Shown here piece after piece: positions 21,384 through 33,034 of a stretch of DNA of 64,000 nt (its first letter is position 1; each line of letters opens with the position of its first letter). This DNA is from Diploscapter coronatus (taxonomy: Eukaryota > Nematoda > Chromadorea > Rhabditida > Rhabditidae), in the NCBI GenBank assembly GCA_964036155.1, contig OZ038423.1:46639249-46703248 (forward strand), given 5' to 3'. A program made the translations under genes and the position numbers. The notes beneath the pieces were generated by a model. That model saw only the letters and a program-made list of their open reading frames with translations. It made no database searches and was not told where the DNA came from.

Positions 21384-22364
21384 GCGTAGTGAAAGTCTGC
21401 TTTTACCTAGCGGCTTTTCGTTGAATGTAGTTTATCGATTCTTTTCTGTTTTTTTCTTAAAGTAAAATTATATCTACCTTAGACGATTTAAATCATATAT
21501 GAAACATAAAAACGCATTTCTAAATTATACATATAAACTCCATATCTTTTCATAAATTAATGAAAAGATATTAGCTTAAACTTAATAAACGAAAATAGTT
21601 TTATTTCAACACTTTATTAAGTTGAAAAATAATATTTAAGCTTTAAACTTAATAGAATCCTTAAACTTTAGCTCTCTGAGCTTATTCTCGGATTCGGAAT
21701 GTGCTTTTTCTCATGCTCTTTAATGGCTTCGAGTGCATTTACGGCATTCCATTCGTTATCTTTTCGCCTCTGTAAATCTCTTGCCCTCTAGCTAAATTCC
21801 AAATATAGTAGTGGTGGCTTTTCTTCTTGGAGTTAGAGAGTCGGGTTTATTCCGGTCTTTTTAAGCTTCATATATTTCATACATTCTGGACTTTAATATA
21901 AGCTATATTTGTTAAAATAAATCTATAATTCTAGATAAATTTCAATTTTCTCCAATTAAATATCTTTTTTCTGAGACCAATGTTTGGAACATTCTTTTAC
22001 GATCCTTTTATTGCGCTCATATTCTCCATACATTTTCTATTAAAGTCCAAAAAATATTTCATATTCATCGATTTTAGAGCTATTCTTGTTTAGCCTTAGC
22101 TCCCGAACATGCCAATTCATCATTTGCATATCTCTGAGCTCTCTTCGTTTCCTTTTATCTCTACTCTTGCTGACAGATAGGAGTTACTGCGAACAAATTA
22201 CTGCTTAGCATAAGATATGTAAACATTCCTAATATTTAGTATTTTTAATATAATAATATTTTTGTCGTTGATAAATTTTCCGACTAATTCTTTTTTAATT
22301 GCTATGTAATTATTTTGATCAACAAATTTTATAAATTAAACCATCTGATGAGTGATATTTTCAG
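21384..22364. other. Intergenic AT-rich region
   Basis: No gene is recognised. Pyrimidine-rich stretches with repeated ATCTCT-like motifs resemble those in the ShKT 3' flanks. ATATTTTCAG ends directly at the ATG of the next gene, which suggests a trans-splice acceptor. Confidence 0.45.
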
Positions 22365-22825
22365 ATGAACTCAATAATTTTAATTATCGTATCACTATTT
22401 TCCCTATTTAATTCTACACTTGGACTAAATTGCTTTACATGTGGCGTATTTCTAAGACAATCAGAGCCTCAATGCAAAGGCCCTCCGAAGAATAATTCAT
22501 GTGAGCCTGATAATATTGGATGCTTGAAAATTGTCGGCGAAAATTTGGTGCGCTATCTTTTTATTTATTTTTATTTAAAGAATTCAGGATGGAACTTATT
22601 ATGTAGAGAAGAGATGTGCTGATAGAAGTGACATAAAAGTAGATGGCTGTTCGAAGATCGCAATTAGAGGGTAAATTAAATATTCTAGTTACAGCTAATT
22701 GACCAATTAAACTCAGCATCGAAGCAGAGCAATGCATATGCAATGAAGATTATTGTAATTCGTCAAATTATAAATTTCAAATCTCACTATTTCTAAGTTC
22801 ATTATTAGTATTGATACATTTGTAA
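22365..22825 (+). CDS. Ly6/uPAR-like small cysteine-rich surface protein
   Basis: Three exons (22365-22547, 22588-22670, 22717-22825) give a protein of about 124 residues. It has a signal peptide (MNSIILIIVSLFSLFNSTLG), then a cysteine pattern starting LNCFTCG and ending CICNEDYCN, which is the Ly6/three-finger signature of an N-terminal LxCxxC and a C-terminal C-x-C-x4-CN. A hydrophobic tail (FQISLFLSSLLVLIHL) follows and could direct a GPI anchor. Proteins of this kind often modulate receptors or adhere to the cell surface; the specific role is unknown. The ATG is directly preceded by a TTTTCAG acceptor. It converges with the minus-strand gene ending at 23004. Confidence 0.75.
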
Positions 22826-23003
22826 CAATTCCATCAGAATAATCGAAGTTATTACGAGTCATTATTAACACTGTCAAATTCGATGTGATTAAATTATGTC
22901 ATTTTATTATTTCGGCCTTAAATAAATCGTTTACAATATCATGCTGATGTAAAATATTGCATCTCCGTTATTCCTAAATATTTCATTATTCTAACTAAGT
23001 CAG

Positions 23004-23819
23004 CTAATTATCGTTAATATTAATTACCTCTTCTTCATCAGGCTTCTGTAGAACCCACCAGGTTTTAAGCTCTTCGTCGTTTAAAACGTTTAGAATATTA
23101 TGTACTTCCTTTACATAATTATCCTTTGGACCAGCGAAAAATTGCGGGTTATGTCTGACTGCCCGCACGTATTTGTTCACCACTCTAATCTAAATTGGAT
23201 AGCTAAATCAGTTGCTTTTCAGTTAATTAGAGCAATTATCTATTTACATTCTCCGAGACATTCTCAAAGGAGTATCGCTTGTTCTCGTCATTGCACTGTT
23301 TGATCCAGATATCGATAATTCCCGCTAATTGCTTCTAAACTTGGCAATTAAGTAGTAAATCGAATAGTTAATTTGATAATTACCCTAATAGCATCCTTTT
23401 TGTCCTGTTCATTGCCTGGATGGCCGTTTAGATCGATCCACATTTCTTCGGAAAGCGGCTTCATTTCAGCTTTCTTTACATCGTCGAATTTCTCCTGGTC
23501 GCAAGCTATCACCCACATCTAAAAGTTACTTAGTCAATTAAATTTAGCTATCTGAATTTGTCGCGACGCCGCGGAAAATCCAAATTGCCTTAACTGTTGC
23601 AATTATTAGTTTAATTACCTCATGACTAAAATAGGTCGCTCTGTCTGTAGCTGATTTTATTCGATCCTTATCAAAGAATTCGGAAGGTATGTCTAAATTT
23701 ATATTTAATTAAATCAGAAATTATAAGATATTTCGACCTTCTAAAAATTTCTGCCTCTCAGATTTGACATCTTGGGAGAAAGTCAATGATATTGTTACCA
23801 GAAGGATCAATATGATCAT
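23004..23819 (-). CDS. Secreted protein of unknown family
   Basis: The start at 23819 gives a signal peptide (MIILILLVTISLTFSQ). Exons then run to about 23740, 23690-23620, 23520-23387, 23328-23250 and 23190 to stop 23004. The mature protein is helical-looking and charged, with few cysteines: FFDKDRIKSATDRATYF, EEMWIDLNGHPGNEQDKK, IIDIWIKQCNDENKRYSFEN, VRHNPQFFAGPKDNYV and a final TWWVLQKPDEEE. I do not recognise the family. Nematode secreted helical proteins such as SXP/RAL-2 are superficially similar, but no diagnostic motif is seen. A TTTAG acceptor lies about 15 bases before the ATG. Confidence 0.7.
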
Positions 23820-25172
23820 ATCACCAACTACTATCTAAATAAAAATTTAACGAGTATATTGATAATGCCAAGCTGTAGGATGAGAAAGGATGTCGATGTT
23901 AACGATTAAACCGATCTAAGATTCATATCATGATTAGGCAACACAAGTCCCGCCTATTGACTGAAGACAAAGTCAAGGAAAGAAATTTTGTGAAGTATTT
24001 TCTTATTTTTCTTTTCCCACTATTGTATACGAACTTAGGGAACATTTTTTCTTCTGGAACATGATTCCGAAACGACTTGGGTCGTTCAAAACGAAACGTA
24101 CAGTGGAGTTTTCAAATCGTTTTTTCTACGAAATTTCGCTCATTTTCAGTCTTCAAAGGGATTCAAATAGTTTAGGTTATCCAGATTATTTTGGTAAGAA
24201 AATTCACGAAAAATCGAACGGCAAGCGGATTTACCAATTTTCCGAAATTTCTTTAAAACGACCGTTTTCTTGCATTTGACTGGTCTGTGCGGTTGCATTG
24301 CATCAGAGGGCGCGTGATCAAGATCGATTTCTACCACTTCTGATAATAGAGAAATTATCGGAATCGAAAAATCCTTGACGATCCATCGAAATAAATTCCG
24401 TTATAAGTTACCCCTTCTTTTCGAATAGTCTTTGTCAATGGAATATAAAGTCAGGACACGGTTTTTTCCTTGCGAAAATTGACTAGCAAAAAGTCGCTCA
24501 CGAATTGATTTTTTCAGATGACCATATTTCGCATTATACTGATACCAATTTATTTTCACGGGTTTTTTTTTTGTTATAAGCGCTTGTTCAACCCTAAAAA
24601 TTTATTTGAAAAACTCTTTCCATGACATTATCTTCATATTGGAAATTTTATTTGCGCTCGCTAATCATGACTAATCTCGAGTAATAATCTCGTAATTTTA
24701 CACACAATAGCTAGATTGGAGATATAACGTTGAAGATCAACTTTATTATAAAACAGTCCTAGGGAGGACGATCGCCAGAAACCCCTTGCGACCAACCCCC
24801 ATGTATTTTCTTAAGAATCCTGTATCTCTAATCAATCAATAACGTAAATGTTCAAGTTTGAGACCTATCTCGCCATACAAAATTTCCTCTGCGACCTACC
24901 CCCATAGATTTTTTCGTCTGACGAAAGTGCTCCCTAGGTCTGGTATAAAATAAAATAAGAAAAAAACTAAAGTATCTGCAAGCATAAGTTAAAATTGACA
25001 AATGATAACGTCAAGATGTCAAAATGTACACTGAAAATGACATGAGTCGATTTTGAATCAAATTGGAAAAGAAAGAAGGCGGGTCTTAAATCAAACGGAC
25101 AGGAAATTGTAATCATTTCAAAAAGTCTCACTCAGATTCGTAATTACAATTTTGATTTATTTAGATTCATTC
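23820..25172. other. Intergenic region with a candidate short element
   Basis: No gene is supported. At about 24750-24950, TCCTAGGGAGGA and CTCCCTAGGTCT form short inverted ends around two direct repeats containing GCGACC(A/T)ACCCCCAT (near 24787 and 24890). This suggests a small mobile element. The 3' end of the region contains the promoter of the first astacin gene. Confidence 0.4.
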
Positions 25173-28003
25173 ATGAAAACTATTCTGGGGGCTTTAATAT
25201 TATTAAGTGGATATGTTTGTGGACAAAATATCATTTCTATGCTATTGGCACCTGGTATTTTAAATCGAAGAAAATTTCTATTAATTTATTTTATTTCAGG
25301 ATTTCTAACAGTACCCAAGACCACTACAAGTATATTTTCATTTATAATTATAAATATTCAAAATTAAAATGATTTTAATCCATTCGAATGTTTTCTTATC
25401 ATTTGACTCCATCTCAGGCATTGTAAATTACGTTGATATTACTCAGGTTTTAATAATATCGAGCATTGATTTTATCTGACGTAAATATTACGCTAAAATT
25501 TAGAAAAAAAACGAATAGATTGTTTAAACAAAAATAAGAAAATTAAGCGACACAAGCCCCGGTGAAGATGAGAAATTCGGGTAATATGCTGTGTCAAATT
25601 ATGGGATGGTTTTCTAATTGTGGGTTAGTAATAATACTTAAGTAATAAATTAATCTATTTATGTTTTCAGAGAAACAGCATTTTCTCGCTTGAATACAAA
25701 GCATAATCATGATCCTTCTGAACCGTATAATTTTAAATTTAAAAATAAACATTTTAAGTAATTTAAGAGTTATGCTAGAAGGAGTTGGTAAAAATCGCAA
25801 TGAACCTGATAAGAAGTTCGGTACTATCGACGAAAATGCTTATAAAGAGATTAAGGTACATTTCAAGTTAATGTTTGTTTAAATTATGCTTTAATTTAAA
25901 CTATATCCCAATTCAGAATGATTGTGAAGATAATAATTGTAAGGAACAAGACCCAAAAGATATCGTATGTAGGGAAACTTTGATTCGAAGGGTTAATATT
26001 TAAATTTAAATTATTCTAATTCAGCTTCCAATTAAGACTATTGAAGTTGAAACGAAGTTTTTGAAAAAAGATATGGCTGAAGAAGTGCATAGGAGATTCG
26101 AAAAAGTCACAGAATATAAGAAAATGCTCGCGAAAAAATCAGGATTGGATCAAATCGTGAGTTTTTTTCCGATATATTCAAAATAAGAAATAAAGTAACT
26201 TAAATCGAATAATATATTCCAATATGAATATATAAATTTTGAACATCTACAATTTTACACACTACTTTTTTTTATCAATAACCGTATAAAATTTAGCTTG
26301 AACCCAGAGATAACGGTTTAGTCGATCACGATGTTTTGCTAACTGAGGAGCAAGCTATGTACCTTATTGATCAACTCAATGGGAAACATGATACGAGTGA
26401 TGGTTCTGATGCAAGAAATAAGCGGTATCTTAAAATTTTTACATCTCAATTTTTTTTATTTTCAAGAAATGCGCTTTATATGGAGAGTAGGAGTGCTGAG
26501 TTTGCTAAAAAATGGGATGTCGATAAAAATCACCCCATACCTTACATGCTTGCCGAGGACTTAGGTTTGAAATTATATTAAAAAAGTCATATTTTTATTT
26601 CAGAAGATTACGAAATAGAGTGGGTCAAAAAAGGACTTAAAATGATAACGGACGCAGCTCCCTGTATCACGTTTAAACACGATCCAGAAGCAAGTTCAAG
26701 TGGAAAGCACTATATTTACTATTATCGGGCGGAAAACGTTAGAGGAATGTGGGTTTAAAATTTTTATGATACATATTCTAAAATTATTTATAAATATTTT
26801 TATTTGAGTTGCGGATTGTCTCCTGTAGGAAAAACACCGTCCGACTTTAATGGGATTCAGCTTAATTTTGGCGACTTTGGATGCCCCGATGAAAATGTGC
26901 GTTCGCTTGATTTATTCCTTTAAATTTCAAATATACTTGTAGATGCCCGGTGTAGCTGCGCACGAGGTAAATTTCAGATTAAAATAATTATTATTCTACT
27001 TTATTTGAAAACTATTTTAGACGATGCATTCTCTAGGCATTGAGCACACTCATCAACGCGATGATAGAGAGAAATATATGGAAGTATGCTAAATTAAATT
27101 ATATACGATATATACATTAAATTAAAAATAATACAATAATACTTTAGATTAAGTGGGAAAAAATCGACCCACAAAACTACCAAATGTTTCTTCCACTAGA
27201 TGCGAAACGGTTTACAACGTAATTTTAAACCTTTTCATAGTTTAAAACAAATAAAGTATTATCGAAAGTAATAGGCATTCAATTTTTATTGTAATTAATT
27301 AGTTTTTCATGCTATTTTTGTTCATTATTACAATTTTCTGAATAATAGAGCATTTGAGGTATGGAGTGCCATTTGACTTCGAATCGATCATGACGTATTC
27401 ATCGAAATTGGGTTCGAAGAGTGGCCGAATAGATACGATGATACCGTTTGTATGTTATATGATTTATATCTATTAACTTACATTCATATATAGAAGAGGT
27501 AATAATGTTATTGAGGCATGTCAGAAACTATCTTGCAAATGGGAAAATTTACGTCACGTCCCCATTGAAAACTGACTGTTAACACCGCAGCTGGCTCAAT
27601 CTTTGATCGAAAATTGAGTCAACTTCGTCGAACAGTTGATTTTCGATGTGAGCGTGGCTTAATTTCCCTCAGTTGCAAAATGTATGCAGGATAGTTTTTG
27701 ACATGACTCAATAATTAACGATTTAAGAAAGATACGAAAAAGAACTTAAAAACAATGGGCCAGCGAACGCATTTAAGCAATGCCGACAAAGAAATGCTCA
27801 GGAAAATGTACTGCTACGCGAATAATTGTCGCGATAATCATGTGAATTGCGGTAATTTTTTTTCTTTTTTCTTTTATGCCAATTTAAAATATTTAGGTCA
27901 CTGGGCAAATGATGGCATGTGCACTAATCCACCATACCGACCATATATGAAACGTAATTGTCGAAAGTCATGCGGTTATTGCGGCGGAACACAACACTTT
28001 TAG
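25173..28003 (+). CDS. Astacin metalloprotease with C-terminal ShKT domain (first of pair)
   Basis: Secreted zinc endopeptidase of the nematode NAS type. A signal peptide exon begins at 25173 (MKTILGALILLSGYVCGQ). A propeptide follows, with short exons at about 25575-25630 (CQIMGWFSNC), 25770-25855, 25917-25965, 26025-26158 and 26295-26425. The protease core includes MITDAAPCITFKHDPEA (near 26640), FGDFGCPDE (near 26870), the zinc site AHE/TMHSLGIEH split by an intron (26955/27021), and a Met-turn SIMTY (near 27390). The last exons (27735-27855 and 27897-28003) encode a complete ShKT domain (YCYANNCRDNHVNCG ... RKSCGYCGG). Family-conserved Glu after the third His (HEH) is Thr here, and the Met-turn His is Thr. 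Phases of the N-terminal exons are not fully resolved. Confidence 0.85.
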
Positions 28004-28298
28004 AATCTTATTTTAATTTTCAAAGAAAAAGCTTTAATATGCTCTCATGTATTGTATATTTAATTCTGCATAATAAACATATTTAGTAAATATTTTGAGT
28101 AATCATAAAAATGTGTCATAATGTACTCATCACTAGGGTGTACGCGTAATGTCGTAAATTATCGCAAAATCAATTGACATTTGGAAACGAGAAAAAGGGG
28201 TGGGACTAGCGTCATTTGAAAATATTTTTCACCACATTATTCCCGACTTCTAGAGATACCATAAAAACTTCGTTAGATTAAGCTATCTTTTTCAGATT

Positions 28299-31200
28299 AT
28301 GAAATATATTTGTGCAATTATATTCACTTCTCTATCATCATTAATAATTGCTCAAAATTCACCGACTTCGGTGTTTCAAGTCATATTTGGAAATGGTGGT
28401 AGGGTTTAATTTTAAAAAAATATTTTATATTAACATCAAATATAAAAGATAATATAAAAATTTAATTTAATTTATAAAATCTTAGGGTTCGGCGGTATAA
28501 ATAATCTAGTATCTCCAACGCCATCAACTACAACGAGTAATTGATAATTAATTTATTCTATTTAAAATATTTCTATTTATATCATAAATATACTGATTAA
28601 ATTAAAGAAATTCGATTTTTCGCGCATATTCTATCGTCGTCATTATGATATGTCATAGTACGCGAATGTTACTCAATTTCTGATCATTTTTCGTTTCAAT
28701 TCAATCGATTTTTATCATCGAGTTTGATCGACAAACGCATAGGCTAAAAATATCTTTAAAAAATATATTTTATTTAATTCAAACCAAAAAAGGAGTCCTG
28801 GAATTGTTGCAGCACGATTTAGAAGGCTCATAGAAAAAGACACAACTTTTCTAAGAAATAGTATGAGGAAAAGAAAAAAAGATAGGCAAAAGTGATCTTT
28901 TTCTAGGAGCCATTTGGAAGGATATTTCCAAAACTGCCTACCCTCACCTAATATTCTCTTGCTTTATTCTCTCAAAATGTGGCTTTGGGAACATCGCAAT
29001 TGACGTTTTGGTGGATAACGCTACGCACCCTTCCAAATCATGTTGCGACAATTCCAAATCATCCTAAAACACACATTTAGCCACTACGCAACAGGTACCA
29101 ATTGGAGTGAATAGTGCATCGACATTATGCCAGTTAATGGGATGGTTCGCTTCTTGCAGGCAAGAATTTTAAATTAAGACAAGTTAAGAAAAAATTATAT
29201 TTAAGTGGTCCAGAATACGAGTTTGGTGCCCTGAAACAAAAGGATAAGGATGCGATTAATGTAATAAATTTTAATATTTTGAAACTTAGATAATTGAAAG
29301 GTAGTTAGATTTTAGTCAAAGAAAACGGATATTTTAAATTATTTGAGCATCTTATTTAATATTTATAGTAATATATTATGATTAATTATCTGAGACAAGG
29401 ATATTATCTAAATTCAGAATAACTGCAAAGGCGACGAATGCGCGCATCAAAAGCAGGTTGATATCACATGCAAAACTACTCTTATGCGATTAGTAATTAT
29501 TTAAACTACAGTATTTTTATTTATTTCTAAATTTAGTCGACGAAGTTACTGGTTCAAGCGGCTAATGGCGGAAAGCCCGTTGATGAAATTGACCCTAAGG
29601 TTAAAGAACAATTCGAGGCAATCATGGAATATAAAAAGACCCTATTCCAAAAATCGAAACTTGGAAATAACGTAATATCTTAAATTATAAATAAATTGGA
29701 GAATTAATACAAGTAGTACGGAATTGGCTAACAAAATAACTTATATTTAGAAACTCGAGGGATTTTAGCTGTCTTTGTTTTACTATATTTTATTAATGAC
29801 CAAATATTTAATAATAAAAATTGATATATTAATATATATTTAAGATTGTCCCCGTGGATAACGGCTTAGTAGATGGAGATGTGATTTTGACCACCCAACA
29901 GGCACGCATTTTAATAGATAATTTGAAGAAGAAAACTGGAAATAAAGCAGAGGGAAGTTTCAGACGGAAAAGGTTAATAATTATCTTTATTAATTTATTA
30001 TTTATTATATTCTAACATTTTAGAAGCAGTTTGTTCTTCGAACTCAACAAGAATTTCGCTCAGAAGTGGGACATTTCAAATCCAATACCATACACGATTG
30101 CAGAAGACTTTAGTGAGTCATGAAAAATTCGTTAATTTAAATTTGAAATACTTAATTTCAGATGCTAAAGAAATTGAAAGCGTTGGGAAAGGGATTAAAA
30201 TGATCACGGACGTGGCTAGATGTATTAAATTCAAACATTTTGAACTTTCGAAGGATGCTTCGAAAAACCCTTATCATTTCATGTATTTCGCAAAAAATGA
30301 GAACACAACTGCGTATGTTTAATTAAAATATATTTAGCATTAGTTTATTATTTAAGATGTGGTATTTCCGATATTGGTAGGGTTTCTGATAGGCCTAATG
30401 CGTTATGGCTCAACTTCGAAGGAACTGGATGCTTGCCAAAAGATGTTTGAAGTCTTTTTCTTCAATGTTTATTTGTTTAAATTTAGATGTCAGGAGTTAT
30501 AGCTCATGAGGTTAATGATATATTTAATAATAATAATATATTTAATTAAATAATTGATATTTTAGATCATGCACGCCTTAGGCATTTCGCACATGCACCA
30601 AAGGGTTGACCGGGAGAAATATCTTGGGGTTAAAGCATTCTATTTTTTTAAAATCTATTTAATTTCAGATAAATTGGGATAAAATTGATCCTCAGGCCTA
30701 TTCAGACTTCATCGCTGTTGATCCGTCTATATTTTCCACGTAAGATCATTATTAAAACTATTCACAAAAGTTAAGCAAAGCATAGAAGTTAATTTTCAAT
30801 AACTATCAATTTGATTATCGCATTCTATTTCTTTATTACTTTTATTAAGTTCTGTTACATAGATATGATAGAAAGCCTGAACTTAATTCGAATAAATTAA
30901 GATATGGAGTACCGTTCGCTTACGATTCCATCATGCTCTATAAATGGAATCAAGGAGGGAGGGGATTTAGTACAAAGACCATGGAGCCGTTGGTTTGAAA
31001 TATTAATTAATTTTAATTTATAATATGGTTTAGAAAGGATATGCGAAAAATTTGCATATAATGGGTCAAAGAACTGAGTTAAGCAAATCTGATAAGGAGA
31101 TCCTTAACAAAGCCTATTGCTACAGTCAGAATTGTCGAGACTATTATGTTAATTGTGGTATATTTTTATTAGGTTGAAAAAACCCATATTTTAATTATAC

Positions 31201-31650
31201 CTTTCTTCATCGAAACCTGGTCTCGTCTCTCATTTTTCTAGCTTCTCACTCGCTCTCCCACTTTCAAACGTTTTTTCACTCCCTTTTTTCAAAACATCTA
31301 TCTATCTTTTGACGGCGCGCAGAGTAAAGTGGCTGTAGTGTTAGAAGTGCTATTTGGAAACGACTTAACTTTCTCCTATCCAATCATTTTTGACGAATTT
31401 AACAGATAAATGAGAGAACGTTGGAAAATGAGAGGGCGAACGAGAAGTTAGAAAAATGAGGCAGGGTCAGGTTTTGATGAAATACAGAGTAATTTAAGGT
31501 GCTTGGGCTCTCGACGATATGTGCAAAGGACTTCGAACTCAGGATTTCATGAAAAGCCGATGCAGAAAGGTTTCAATGTTCTAGATTCAAATGATTTGGT
31601 TAAATTTATTATAGAGCTGCGGTTATTGTGGTGGAACTCAGAATTATTGA
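28299..31650 (+). CDS. Astacin metalloprotease with C-terminal ShKT domain (second of pair)
   Basis: Paralog of the preceding gene with matching exon order. The start at 28299 follows TTTTTCAG by a few bases and gives a signal peptide (MKYICAIIFTSLSSLIIAQ). The propeptide contains CQLMGWFASC (near 29130), then QKQVDITCKTTLMRL and EQFEAIMEYKKTLFQKSK. The core has MITDVARCIKFKHF, FEGTGCLPKD, the zinc site AHE/IMHALGISH split by an intron (30510/30566), QRVDREKYLG and a Met-turn SIMLY (near 30930). The ShKT domain is assembled from exons ending near 31156, 31503-31573 and 31615-31650 (NCRDYYVNCG, MKSRCRKSCGYCGGTQNY). Two introns hold fold-back elements. Met replaces the usual Glu after the third zinc His. 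Confidence 0.85.
28799..29056. mobile_element. MITE-like element in the second astacin gene
   Basis: Terminal inverted repeats of 28 bases: 28799-28826 (starting TGGAATTGTTGCAGCA) and 29029-29056, whose complement reads TGGAATTGTCGCAACA, with about four mismatches. The internal sequence is non-coding. It sits in an intron between the second exon and the CQLMGWFASC exon. Confidence 0.75.
31203..31484. mobile_element. MITE-like element in the ShKT-coding part of the second astacin
   Basis: Arms of about 65 bases (31203-31270 and 31419-31484) are inverted copies, sharing TTCATC(G/A)AAACCTG and CTCATTTTTCTA(G/A)CTTCTC. The element enlarges an intron that in the paralog is only about 45 nt. Insertion therefore happened after the two astacin genes separated, and the ShKT domain is still readable across it. 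Confidence 0.75.
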
Positions 31651-33034
31651 TTCGTCATAATTTAATAATCTAATGTCTGATTATATCAAACCTCAGTGAG
31701 CTTTAATACCCAGCGAAAAAGTTATCGGGCGATAATGGGAGACGCTGGTTAAAGTTGCTCATTACGGATCGCCAATATTGATCAATATTTGCTAACGCCG
31801 CTCGACAGTTGGGCATTGTTTTGCCAGGCGATTACTCTCCCAATACCATCCGATAATTTTTTCACTGAGTATGTATAATATTTAATAAACAATAAATGTT
31901 AAATTACCTTCCTTTAAAGTAATATGCTCATTTTATCTATCTGGAGATAATTATACTCCAATCGATCATAATATTCAATCTTTGCTATATTAGTACGTCT
32001 AAATGTCAATTGTCCATGGAATATTAAGTTAGCAGTGTAAAAAGAATGTACTCTTTCATTTAAAGGTCATATCTGCGTGATCAATCAGCATGTCTTTCAT
32101 TCTCCGACACCAGACGTTTGGTCGTCTCCCATTTCAAATTTGTCAGTCGAACTCGCACTTCGATTTAATCATCTCCATTTCAGCCCTGTATTAATTGCTT
32201 AATTGCTGGCGACATGTGTAAGTTTGCAGCTGGCCGAAATACTGCATTCCATGAAGAGGGAAAAACAGGTCAAATGAACTGAAATCGAGCAGAAATTCAA
32301 CGCAAAAAGTGCAATTTCAATCGAAAATACAATATGACAAGACGTCGTGAAAGCGAAATATTATAGGTTAGGTCAGGCAAAGAAATATCTGAATCTTTTC
32401 CCAGTACTATTTTCCCATCGAGAAAAGTAAGAGGGGAAATTCAAATGAAAATACAAGGTGAACAGGCATCTAGAGAAGTGAAATATTGTAGGTTAGGTCT
32501 GCAAAAAAAAGTCTTGTAGCACACCTTCCCAACAGTATTTCGTCATGTGTTGTATCATTTTTCTGCGAAAAGTGAAGTAAGGAGAGGAGGAAGAGAGAAA
32601 ACCTTGAAAAATCCTTAAAAATATAATACTCTCGCCCCTACTTTCAAGTGTGTGTGCTGAGAAAGGTCACTTCACGAGGAAGTGCGCAATTGAAACTTAT
32701 ATTCTCCAGGTTCTATTCGTTTATTCGTCCCATTTACGAGTTCTGAGCGATAGAAAAGTAAGAGGGTGTTCATTTTCAACCTCCTGAAAATCGCTGATTC
32801 TTGGTCTTAAATTCTTGCACTTTCTAGCAAGATTTTTATTTCCGACTCGCGCTCGTGACATACATATAAAACTTTGAATCATGGTTCTCTGATATCTTAT
32901 CAGTTAAATCACAATATTCTCCGAAATCGAACACTAAATCAATATTATTCGGTGATATTCTAACTATATCATAGTATTCCGATCTCTTATCATTTAATCA
33001 CTGATAAGCTTATTTATTACCGACTATTCCAACT
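31651..33034. other. Intergenic region with one fold-back element
   Basis: No gene is seen. The fold-back element at 31706-31872 is listed separately. The rest is AT-rich, with no motif-bearing frame. Confidence 0.5.
31706..31872. mobile_element. Short palindromic MITE-like element
   Basis: The ends read ATACCCAGCGAAAAAGTTAT and, on the complement, ATACTCAGTGAAAAAATTAT. The similarity continues inward through ATCGG and TGGGAGA. Length is about 167 bp, non-coding, immediately downstream of the second astacin stop. Confidence 0.75.

Noticed and set aside
27530..27735. Possible fold-back in the penultimate intron of the first astacin
   Set aside because: There is a local palindrome around GAAAATTGAGTCAACT, but the outer ends match only weakly, so it was not listed as an element.
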